Made by a program: the position numbers and the translations under genes. From Melitaea cinxia (taxonomy: Eukaryota > Arthropoda > Insecta > Lepidoptera > Nymphalidae): 64,000 bases of DNA. Each line of letters starts with the position of its first letter. Position 1 is the first letter of the stretch. The stretch spans positions 7,958,018 to 8,022,017 of the forward strand of contig NC_059417.1 in assembly GCF_905220565.1 (NCBI RefSeq), given 5' to 3'. The notes beneath the pieces are model-generated. The model did no database searches and was not told the origin of the DNA. It saw only the letters and a program-made list of their open reading frames with translations. Positions 1 to 10,900 of the stretch are shown here, piece by piece.

Positions 1-1130
1 GCATAATAATGGCGGATAATATATCACTTCCGTGATTATATTTATGTAAAAATATCTAATACGATTTTAATATCACATTTTGCTGCTATTTTTCTGATTT
101 GCACAGAAGTTAAAAGAAAATTAACTTCCTGTGTAAATTGCGAATCACCATTTATTTTGTTACTCCTCTTGACGTTGTTTATGTTTTTGTAAGCTATTAA
201 GAAAATTAAAAATCAAATAATCATAATCAATAACAATCAATTTGGGATGAAACCGCATTATTTGTAAAGTTATTCATAAGGAATAAATTTAACGTTTACT
301 GTATCGAACACAACACAGCCTAGCACAGTAGTGCACAGTGACTGAGGGAGACCTCAACCTTACTGGTCATCACAGTCGAATAATATCTACTGTTCTCATG
401 TAGTTTGTTTTTTTATTTTGGAATTAATATAATAAAAAAGTAATTCAAAAACTGATTCAGCAAACTCGCACACCAATATAGTTTCTTATAAAAAACATTC
501 CGAGGCAATGCCGAAATATCGAGCTCCGCAAAATAAAAATTGAAAAACACGGTAAATATGCCGTTTTAAATAATTTTAGTAACGAAAACAACCATTTTAA
601 TTTAATAACAATTCATAAAGGAGTTAAAAATCACAATTGTAAGTCAGAGGTCAGGTTACGGCGCTTATGACGACCCTGGTGTTTCTTTGCTGGTTTTGCA
701 TCATCGGACGAACAGTACGCTTGATTGCCACCCTTGACCCTAGTGACATGAAAAATTATAATATAAGTAACTTTGAATTAACGCAAAAAATAAAATTAAT
801 TTTAATTATTTAAATAAACTTTAAATTTACTTTTAATATTAGTTTTAATTAACAATTGAATCTTGGTATTGGTCTGTGAGTATTGGTCTATCTCCTCAAA
901 TAAATAATAAATAAATAAAAGCACTTAGGCAGAAGTGTGATCTTCAAAAATCGATAGCAAATTTTCATATTGATAATTTTAGCTTACCGTAAAATAATTT
1001 TTATTTATGGAAATTTCTACAATAGAAAAATGTAACCATTTATTTACCTATTACATTTATTTACGAATATTTGGAATCAATTTACCTTAATCTAAACCTA
1101 ATCGATTATATTTTAATACTTATTATCGAT
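1..1130. other. AT-rich flank without a recognised gene
   Basis: This stretch is AT-rich and shows no long open frame and no family I recognise. The only compositional break is a short GC-richer island near 648-750, listed separately as a possible exon. Confidence 0.5.
651..739 (-). CDS. Possible terminal exon, unidentified
   Basis: On the minus strand a plausible splice acceptor (TTTTCATGTCACTAG) precedes a GC-richer stretch in AT-rich surroundings. In one frame it reads about 28 residues, beginning SRVAIKRTVRPMMQNQQ, and stops at 651-653. A second frame runs on to a stop at 631-633. The plus strand is also open here, with an ATG at 667 starting a short hydrophobic peptide. I recognise none of the three. 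It could be the last exon of a gene outside the window or chance. Confidence 0.18.
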
Positions 1131-1134
1131 TATA

Positions 1135-1345
1135 TTTTTATACTTATAATTATATAAAAATTTTGTGTCACAATGTTAGTTACCATACTCTTTCGAAACG
1201 GCCGGACCGATTTTTATGAAATTTTATGTGCATGTCGAGTAGGTCTGAGAATCGGTCAACATCTATTTTTTATACACCCAAGTTATAAGGGGGGAGGCGA
1301 GAATTAAGGGGGTTAATAACATATATGGCAAAACAACGTTTGCGG
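1135..1345 (+). mobile_element. Degraded Helitron-like fragment
   Basis: It shares blocks in the same order with the better preserved element at 39538-39853: a start like ATTTTGTGTCACAATG, the GAAACGGCCGGACCGA block, GGTCTGAGAATCGGTC, CAACATCTATTTTT, and AACAACGTTTGC near the 3' end. The terminal CTAG is not preserved here. No coding capacity. Confidence 0.55.
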
Positions 1346-1744
1346 GGAATCCATTATCTTTTCCAAAATTATAGTAACAATGGTTACGTCAACTACTGCG
1401 TCAAGAAATCTTCGTTAGTCGTACGTTCTGGAAATGCTATCCAAATTAGGCATTATGGCTTATTGTTCTATCTGTCTCTATATCTTTAACTGTCTATGAA
1501 TATAAATATGGACAGCTTTCATGTGTCGAGTTATTGACGTAAATATTGTTAATTAAACAACGCTTTCAGTGAGAATGAGCGAGCGAACCACAGACTTTAT
1601 TAATATATACCTTCATAGATGATACATTAGTTTACAATAGTGACAATACAATATACAGGTGGCGATTTCGTTACTATCTTTATTTTGATACATACAAATA
1701 TAATGGTCAAGTTTTACGAGTGATCTTCATGATCACGCCAATAA

Positions 1745-2040
1745 TTTTAACAGACATCAAGAATAGGAGGTGGTTCTCAATTCGATTGTATTTTTACTTC
1801 ATAATTTTTTACTGGGTGTACCGATTGTGATGATACTATTTTCATTCGAATGCTTGTCGAGTGGTCCAATTTAAATTTAATCGAGATCTGACGGGTACTT
1901 TTTGAATTATCACTAATAATTAACTTTGTTTTCGACGGTACTACATAAATGACGAAGATACATAATAAATAAGAAAATATATACACATATATACACGGTC
2001 GAATTGAGTAACCTCCTCCTTTTTTGAAGTCTGTTCAAAA
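1745..2040. repeat. Interspersed repeat K, diverged copy
   Basis: Shares GGAGGTGGTTCTCAATTCGA, TTTACTGGGTGTACCGAT and AATTTAATCGAGATCTGACG with copies near 11905-12290 (and its tandem counterparts), 53330-53545 and 63345-63565. Better copies begin with AACGACTTCAA and end with TTGAAGTCG, an inverted pair, so this may be a non-autonomous DNA transposon. The two small minus-strand frames here look like chance. Confidence 0.5.
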
Positions 2041-2814
2041 TACAAATGATACTGTTTTTAAAATTTAGAATACACACCCATATGTACCCTACACACATGT
2101 TTGCTAAGTAATAGTACTGTATATTATATACGCTGCGCCACATCTACCAAATACACTATATAAGCAGGTTTAATCAAGATCATCATCGTCCCTTGGAAAT
2201 ATTTACAGGCACATTTTGGGAGTTGTTACAGAAAACCTGTATTCCTATACATACATATTTAGAAAACGAGTTTTGCAGATGCTTGTTTTGAGCAGCTCTC
2301 CTTGATGGAAGAAGGTTAGACATTAATTTATCAAAGGAAGATCGAGTTACCCTTATATAATTATTTCGTTTAAAAATTTTTCCTTGGCAGGTAAAATTGC
2401 AGGATGTTGTAATTTATAACAGCTCAAGGCTGTCATTACGAGCTCTTCAACACGTGTTGTCAAAGTTCGTTTAGAAATTTTTGATCGCAAGTTCGATCTT
2501 GTCTGATGATATTTGTAAGTTTTTGACAGATCTTTGTAGGATGAATATTTAAGAGTAAAAATATTGGATGTGTCCCGAAGTATCTTAACACTTTTTAGCG
2601 ATCAATGTATACATAAATTATACAAAAATAAAGGTTTCATACTCCACGGTTACTGGTAGGACGAGAATCCTGTCTCATGGTTCCGAAAAACACACAACAT
2701 AAATACAAACACCCAGATTACAATTAGTAATATGTAGTCTGCACAAACCCGCGTTCTCTAGCGCAACGCATAGAGGTGTTTTATTTATCATCACTACATA
2801 GTATAAAACAAAGT

Positions 2815-3511
2815 CGCTTTCTCTGTCCCTGCACATGTATGTACGCTTAAATCTTTAAAACTACGCAACGGATTTTGATGCGGTTCTTTTTAATAGATAG
2901 ATTGATTCAAGAGGAACGTTTATATGTATAATAACATCCATTAAATAGTGGAGAAATACTGTTATTTTTGAGTTTTCTAATGTTATGTCGTAAATAATTA
3001 TTTTTTTTTTTCGCTTAAATTGCAAACGCAGGCTGAACCCTACGAGATTTATCAAAATAATGTACTAAGTATTGTACACATTGAAAAGGTCTACAGAAAA
3101 CTCCGCGATGGTATATACCTATCTCTTATGGATATCCCACAATAACATTTTTTTGTCATTTACTTTTTACGACAAATAATGGCTAATTTTCGAAGCGATT
3201 TTAACCAATACAGCATTAATCCTTATCCAATTAAATACCTTAAATATATTTTTTATTTAATATAGATCTATATGGCCCTTTACTGCAAATGATTTAAATG
3301 AATATTTTCGAAGATATTACAGATTTAAAAATCGCGGTACGTAGCGTTTGCGGCGGTTCCGGCCGGCTTTTACTCTAAGTTAACGCGTGCGGGTCACGGG
3401 CAGTAATGAATAAATCAAAACTACTGGATCGATTTTAATCATTTTTTCAGTGAATGACATAGGCTATAATTATATTTTATACCCGTGCGAAGCCGGAGCG
3501 GGTCGCTAGTA
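2815..3511 (+). mobile_element. Helitron-like element ending GGGTCGCTAG
   Basis: It starts around TTTCTCTGTCCCTGCACATG, contains the block AAAACTACGCAACGGATTTT, and ends with GAAGCCGGAGCGGGTCGCTAG followed by T. The CTAG end followed by T fits a Helitron-type terminus. The middle contains a further GC-rich piece at 3340-3400 that may be a nested insertion. No transposase or helicase frame is present, so it would be non-autonomous. Family assignment rests on recalled lepidopteran repeats. Confidence 0.5.
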
Positions 3512-4110
3512 AATAATAATGGCTCTTCAGAAATCGGTAAGCTCAGAATAAGTTCGAATACCCCCATATTATTTCCTCCGGGTACTGCGTAAAGAAGAAA
3601 CTTCTTTCTGCACTATATATTTTCTGGCATTGATTGTCTCCATTTAAAATATATTCCTCTATCTTTCTATTTTGCTTTCCACTTACACGAGTCTATGTCA
3701 ATACACCGACAGCATCTGCAAAAGTATACTTTGGATAACGACATCGGTACAATTTTAGCTTTAATTTAATGACCTTGAAAGTTTGAAAATTTAGAAATAA
3801 TTATAAGGTTTGAGAAGCGAAGGACGTAAGGACGTGAAGAAGTTCGCGGTATAAGAAAAATATATCTAAAAATATAATTACAGTTGCCGCGGCAAAAACT
3901 GGTCAATTGCAGACTACAGCTGCGCGCAAATTGTCCGTCTGTGCATTGACATTTACGATCGAAGAAAAAATTGCAAACATACGTACGTTAAACAGTAATT
4001 TTTTTATTAGTGACTTGTTAAAAATACTCGTTTTTGTGGAAAAAAAAAACGAAGTTCTAAAAATTGTGCTTATAGTCGTTAAATTTTTAAAGATATATAT
4101 ATACTTTTTT
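3512..4110. other. AT-rich spacer, no recognised feature
   Basis: No recognised repeat and no convincing exon. The 97-codon plus-strand frame starting at 3907 is low-complexity hydrophobic sequence that runs into the next repeat, so I do not call it a gene. Confidence 0.4.
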
Positions 4111-4116
4111 ATTAAA

Positions 4117-4330
4117 CTAGCTGACCCAGCTATCTTTGTGCCACTATATATTTTTTTTTGTGAATTATCGCTTTATTTTTTCTTCCAAACCATGCCCTGA
4201 AAATAACGAACACAAAAAAGAATTATCCAATGTGGTGCAGTCGCTTGGAAGTTATGCGCGAACAAACATTTCTGTGATTCAAAGATAAATCTTTGCGATT
4301 ATAGATGAATATTGGGCAATGGTTTTGAGA
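4117..4330 (-). repeat. Interspersed repeat starting CTAGCTGACCC
   Basis: The sequence ACTAGCTGACCCAGC is the reverse complement of the GGGTCAGCTAGT terminus seen at 39842-39854, so this is probably the same class of element in opposite orientation, or a sequence sharing that terminus. The block GAATTATCCAATGTGGT inside is typical of a widespread lepidopteran repeat. Right boundary approximate. Confidence 0.4.
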
Positions 4331-4417
4331 TAAGGCCCAAATGTTTGAGAATTTAAATTTCGAAGAATGAATTCAAATCCAGTTTTTTCGTAATACATGT
4401 CTAGCAACAGACTTTCG

Positions 4418-4558
4418 TCATTATTTATATTTTAGTTTTGTTTTTTTGTTTTTTTTTGGTTTATTCATCTAATTTAAAGGACTATTTATGTTTTTTTCGT
4501 GTATCTAAATTAAGATGTAAGTACTATATTTAGTACCAAACGTTAATATATTAGTTAC
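4418..4558. repeat. Direct repeat, left copy, upstream of TMEM68 exon 1
   Basis: About 140 bp sharing TCATTATTTATATTTTAG, ATTCATCTAATTT, TTTTTCGTGTATCTAA and GTACTATATTTAGTAC, in order, with 5983-6150. The two copies are in the same orientation and bracket exon 1 (4822-4963). The family is not recognised. Confidence 0.6.
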
Positions 4559-4560
4559 AA

Positions 4561-4598
4561 AACAAGAACTTGAAAAGGTACCTTTTCAAGTTTTTGTT
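4561..4598. repeat. 38-bp near-perfect palindrome
   Basis: It reads outward from a central GGTACC as GAAAAGGTACCTTTTC flanked by CAAGAACTT and AAGTTTTTG. Eighteen of 19 base pairs match. It lies directly after the left direct repeat and about 220 bp before the TMEM68 start codon. It could extrude as a cruciform or be the relic of a foldback element. Confidence 0.7.
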
Positions 4599-4821
4599 CT
4601 ATATTATATATTTCTATATATACATATGATTATACATAAACATAAACAAATAGTGCTAGGGTCAGCAAGCGAGCCTCAGCACTTTCATCGACATTACCAT
4701 CATTCTTTAACGAAGCTCTGTGTGATTCATACGTTCACATAATTTCATTATTATTTACGATTTTTATCCGTGCCGGTCATCGGGTTATCTGTGACATAAA
4801 ACAATATATAGTTTTTTAATA

Positions 4822-4963
4822 ATGGTGGAGAATCAGTGTAAGGCTAGGCCAGTGAAAGCTTACATAATGAGTGATTTATTGAAAAAGTTCGATTCGCAGG
4901 CGACTAGTGATGTAGTTAAATTAGCGATTGCAGTCGTCGGTTTTTATGTTGGCCTGTTTTATT
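4822..4963 (+). CDS. TMEM68 exon 1 (start exon)
   Basis: ATG at 4822 in the context AATAATGG opens 47 codons plus one base, ending at a strong donor, T|GTAAGTAT. The leftover base joins the two bases at 38018 to give a Leu codon, so the phase fits. The peptide ends in a hydrophobic run (KLAIAVVGFYVGLFY) that flows into exon 2. An internal Met at residue 16 could also initiate. Doubt comes from the 33-kb gap and the poor conservation expected at this N-terminus. Confidence 0.6.
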
Positions 4964-7900
4964 GTAAGTATATTTTAAATATATTTTTTATGTACATAAT
5001 ATTGAATCTAGGATTTTTTTTTATAAAAAAATTTTTATGGAAAAGACGTGTTGTAACGATTTTGTAAATTAATGTTGTGATTCGTATTATCTGGATTATT
5101 TTTATTATTATTATTATTATTAGACCAGAAATATGGTAATAAACAGATAAATACTTATATAGACGGGTTATTAGTTTACTTTTCACTGCAGTCCATGATT
5201 CAATTACAATTTGTACAAATATTTTAATATAATATTTTGTTTCGAGATGGAAGTATACTATTTTTATGTTAATTTAATTATGGATTTTGTAACTTTTTTT
5301 ATCATATTTTCTAATAAAATTTATAATAAGTAATATTTTTGTTCACTTTCTATATTTCTATACCAATAATTCTTCATTCGAGATTATTGTACAGGGCTCT
5401 TATTTGCTTAATTTTTAATACATTATTGTCTTTGTATTAAATAAAAATAAATTAAAAATGGCGACTAACGCTACTGTTAATTGTTAATCATGCTTAGGTA
5501 CTTATTCTTCTTAAGTTTTCGGTATTCGATTCGGAATAATTGTTTTTTCTTTAGTATCTATAAACTTTTTTTATAATTTTTTATATCTACTAACTTATCG
5601 AAATATTTCATCAATTATTCTTTTTTAACATAACCGCAAAAAACATGACGTGTTGAAGATATGTGGAAGCGTATTAAGTAGCATGTTATGTGTATCTGGG
5701 TCCCCGCTCGTAGGTACAGTGTATAACTGCACTGTAAGAACCTGTGATTTTCCCACTGTCTGGAATGGACCTTTTGTCCCATTGACAAGAAGAATCGGAT
5801 CTCGATCCGCTATTGTACTGTAAATAAAATCGACAGTGTTAATGAAGAAAAAAACATTGTCTTTCTATCTACAAGACTAACTTATTATAGGAACATATCA
5901 CTATATGGGAACGGTGCTATTTAGCTGTGTTCTTCTGTAGAGATGGGTTACTCACTCAGTTGGGTTTAGATTTTGGGCCTTTGTCATTATTTATATTTTA
6001 GTTACATTAATTTTTTTTGTGATATTCATCTAATTTTAAGGGCTATTTAAGTTGTTTTTTTTTTCGTGTATCTAAGTTCAGACGTCATAGTAAATTTAAA
6101 GTACTATATTTAGTACAAATATTAGTTTTTATGTTAATATATTAGTTATTCAGATTTTGGGCAAAATGTTTCCTGCCTGCCTGCCCAACGTGGTGACTAT
6201 GGACACCACAGTCATATGAGTTCACGTCATTTTTGGCGCGAACTTGTGGAGGCCTATGTCTAGCAGTGGGCTGAAGTGATGAGTGATGTTTCCTACTTTA
6301 CCCTGCATTTCCTGCTGTCTTAATATAGTCTTTTTCAAATATTACTTTGTTAATTAAATCTTCTATATCGTTGAATTGTATGTACGTGCGTAACTTCCGA
6401 ACAATCGCATCGAATAAGGTAATTCTTTTTTGTTCATTATTGTCAGGATTGAGGGCAAGTTGAAAAGTTGAAGAAAAAATCGATATAGTCATTTTTAAAA
6501 AATATAGCGGTATGTTGTTCGCCTGGCCAATCAGTTAAAAAAAAAAGATTATAAAATATTAAAACATAACAATAATATAATATTGTGAAATGTTTTTGTT
6601 AAAAATTTGACTCATCCTTGAGATTCATCTCACGCGTTAATTGTCCTCATTATTTTCGAAAGTTATGAGAAATATCCTCACAATAATAACAACAAAAAGG
6701 CACCGTTGCCTTTTTGATGTATTATCCACACAAAAATTAAAACAAATGACTTGTGTAGTTATGTTTTGTTCGTTTTTCTTTGTATCAGTAAATTGGCTCG
6801 AATATCTTGAAGTTATCTTCATCTGCTTTATTTTATTCCTACTATTAGTTCACATTCTTCTTACAGAAATATATCATACATATCTTGTTCAAAATTTAAA
6901 TCTTCTATCTATTTTTATTGCTATTGTTATAATATTATTATTCTATTAAATTAAAGCAGGCAACGATTGCGTTACCAAAGCATAGACATGGTTTGCATGC
7001 AACGAAAGTGAATTAATAAAACTTTAATTACGAAATGTATGTTGTCATTAATTTTTGTAAAAAACTATAATACGTTATTAATTATTAATTATACATTATT
7101 ATTATTAAATTATATAAAACAATTAAACTATTAAAAACATACAAAAAATATGGCCATATCGCCCTGAATTACAATGCAAATAAAAATGAATAGCTATAAT
7201 GTGTAGCTAAGCGCTAAACGGTTGATCGAGTGAACCAAATTTAGCCGTTTTCTTTAGTTAGTAGTGTACTACTACTACTTTGTAGGAGGTTCTTATGGAA
7301 TAAACATTTAAGGAATTAAAAAGATCCCTACTAAGTAAAGAAAATTTATACATTAAAAACGTCTGTCGGGTCAAAAAGTCGTTATTAAAATAAAATTTTA
7401 TTTAATACATTTTTTGACTTGCGGTTTGTTCTTTTTTTATGATTAATTATTGTTTTAAATGGAACAAGTTGACCTTAGTTTTATTGACTTTAGTTTTTTT
7501 TTTAATATTATTTGTTAGTAGGTTAACGACATAAATAAGACGTAGTAAGCCTTGTTTATTATAAAAATATTGTATTAACAAACACCATAACAATGTTTTC
7601 ATTTGATCTGCTTGTCGTAACCAACCACAGATTCCTAGATTTCAGTCATTACAAGTATATCCTATTATTTCTAGACAATACCGCAAACTAATTTCATAAT
7701 GATTGATTTAACCGACTTACGCGATCAAAAGGAGGGTATTGTCTTTCCGTAACCGAGTTCGAAATCGTTCTACATAATATTTCAACAACACTGAATATTG
7801 TTTTATCTGTCAATAATTTCCTCATTTTGATGTCTATCTGATAATTATTGTTTGTTCTCAAACAAGAAATAAATCGATTTCAAATTAATTCGACAAGTAA

Positions 7901-10900
7901 TAAAATGATAATATTAATTATATTAAATTATAAATAAATTAATATCTATGACATACACACACGGTGGTCAGTTTCTACGGTAAACAAGTTAATGCTTGTG
8001 TTACAGGTAACAGCCGACTGATATATCTATATATTTTTTTTTCTATAAATACATAGAAATAATACTTGTATATAAATAAATACGTATATCACTTTCAGAC
8101 TCGAGGCGTAATCAAGGTCAATGCAAACTGCACCAATAGGTGTAGTCAAATTAAACACTATATATAGTAGGAGAGCTGGTATCAATTTTTGGGTAGGTAT
8201 TTGAGGCAAGCTGAGAAGTTATCACATACCTCTCCTAGTATACCCCAACATGAAACTGCAGACCTTGCCGGTGAGTAGCGGGGCTACTAATCAACTCCTG
8301 AACAAAAGTTGGTGCCAGCTCTCGGACTCATATAATTTATAAGCCATAATTATATCGGTAGTTTTAGTTTTGTTTCAAACCTGTCTTTTGCAAAAAAAAA
8401 AAAACAATTACAACGAAAAATCGTCTCTTCTAGTGGTATTCTCATCCAGTCTCATTCTTGGCGCTAAACTGAAAAAAAAAAAAAATATATATATATATAT
8501 TATGGTTTTTAAGTCTTTTTACATTTAATTGTGTCAGTAGATCGCTAAAGTCAGCGAAATCACGTCGTCGCGTACGTGGAAACAATCGTACAATCGTTTT
8601 AATGTTTATTAATTATGCAATTATTTTCATTCTGCTGACGCGGTGCGGTGTTTTAAGGGGAAAACGAATAGTGATATTTTGATTGAAAAAAAAACTCAAA
8701 TATTAATAAATGAATTTTGTTCTGTGTATGTGTATGTGGATTTATGAATGTTTCTATTATCTATTTATCGTTAGTCTGTCGTATCACATTGTAACATTAA
8801 AGTATAATTCGAAAATACTGGTTTTACTACGAATATGAATGTGTAGCACACGGTCGTTGGTTCCTAAGGGGTAGATTCGAGGCGTGAATCGAGTCCACGA
8901 TTCCAGAGCGAAAAGCAACTTCCCTATCAACTGTGCCAATGGGTCAATCTGTTTCATAGGTTTTATCAACATCATATATATTAATACGCTAAGGTTAAGA
9001 TGTTTGCCACCCTTTTTAGAAAAAAACCTCATATTTACTCCACATAAATTACATACCATTTTATAGATAAATGCTTGCTCTACCGGCATTCACTTCTAAA
9101 GAATTTAAACTGTATAAACAGGAAGGTTAGGTATACGTTAAGAAGAAGGAAGGCTGTTTTTTTCCTCAAATCAACGCGGGTGAAACCGCAAATAATCAGA
9201 TTCTTTGTGATGACAGCCCTATATCCACGAATTCTAGGCGCTTGTGCCTTTTTTTGACATCAGTAATTTGTATTCTGCTTATCTGTGGGCTTTGCATATG
9301 ATTATACTATTAGTTAGGGAACCATCAATATATCATCTCCTTTACCCTAAGGTTGCCTGGAAGAGATTACTTCGTAGCGATAAGGTTTTGTTTTTGTACA
9401 CATTTGTACTGATTATTGTTAATGTTACCTACTTTTTCTTGGCGTAAAATAAAATGTTATTAGTTCTTGTTAAGAGATCACAAGTCCGAAACTTCGTTGC
9501 GAAATTTAGAACGTGGTCTGACGGTGACGATAGTGAGGACTTAATCTTTTAGTTCAACTGCGGGTAGGAGAATACAAGTAATTCTCCTACCATAGTAACG
9601 ATGAGGTGGGTATACTAGCTCGTTGAGACCCGCACGCATGTCACCCGTGGTATACTGCCAATATATCAACAAAACTGACACGGCTGACTCGAAATCTTGT
9701 TTGGTACTTGGTAGATAATATGAGGTGTCTAGCAAGCGAGATACATTCTGTATTTACTAATTATATTCTAAGCCTAACGTTATTACAGCATTTTAGTGTT
9801 TCTTCTTGAAGCCTAAAAACTCAAATAAGGATGTAATAATTAATAGCATCCTGTTGATACAACACTTTTCCTATCACTTTCATTCGAACGAAACAGAAAG
9901 TAAAATACAACTTGTTTATATAATATTTTTAGTTTTTTATAACAACACTAGATGTGCCCCGCGGTTTCAGTCATGTTAATTTAAGAAAAAATAGGTACTA
10001 GAATATTATATAGCCTATAGCCTTCCTTGATAAATGGGCTAACTAACACTGAAATTATTTTTCAAACCGGACCAGTAGTTCCTGAGATTAACGCGTACAA
10101 ACAAACAATCAAACACTTCAGCTTTATAATATTAGTATAGATGGTGAAAGTAGATTGATTTGTAAATTGCACGATGGATAGACTTCAAGGAAAAATATCC
10201 GGGCTAAAAACAAATATATTTTACATATTAAAAAAATATATTTAATGAAATCAGATACGATGAATTAAAAAAAAACTTGATTTTTTTTTATCATAAGAAT
10301 TAATTTATTTTATTAATATGTTTATTGAAATATAAATGTGAACGCGCAATTTGCACACAGCTTTATTTAATTTACTTATAGTCTTTTGCCCGCGGCTATC
10401 TACGCCTGTCAACAATTTTCTTTTAGCGTAATAATATTTATTTGCCTGAGGGATGAATTTATTTTTAAGAAAAACTAACAGCCCGGACAGATTTCGTTCT
10501 TTCAAAAGTTCATAGTAAAATTCAATTTTTTTTTTTGTATTAAAACCTTCCGTAGGCCTTAAGGAACATAAAAAAAGGTAAATTAGCCAAATTGGTCGAG
10601 CCATTGTCGAGATATGCGCTTAGCAACATTCATTTTTATTTATATAGATAATTGAGAATTTTAAATGTACCTTACCTTAAAAAATACACAATCGTTTAAT
10701 TATTATGCAATGTTATGAAATTTAATATCATAATTAAAATGCGGATGTCTAATTTCAAGCCACAAACAAAAAAGACCTGCCCAGCGTGGTGACTATGGGC
10801 AACAAACATGAGGTCACTCCATGCTTGACGCGAACTTGTCCTATGTCCAGCAGTGGACTGCGATAGGCTGATGTGATGATGATGATGATGATGATGATGA

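Noticed and set aside
6641..6949. 102-codon hydrophobic frame near the left edge of the array
   Set aside because: It starts without ATG in an AT-rich tract, and its end crosses the duplication boundary, so it has no independent support.
8784..9447. Cluster of 60-101-codon frames on both strands, repeated in all three units
   Set aside because: They overlap each other on opposite strands, several lack an ATG, part crosses a common repeat (ACGCGGGTGAAACCGC), and their identity between units only reflects the recent duplication.
10860..10900. CRISPR-like short tandem repeats
   Set aside because: They are simple trinucleotide runs without spacers, in a eukaryotic genome.
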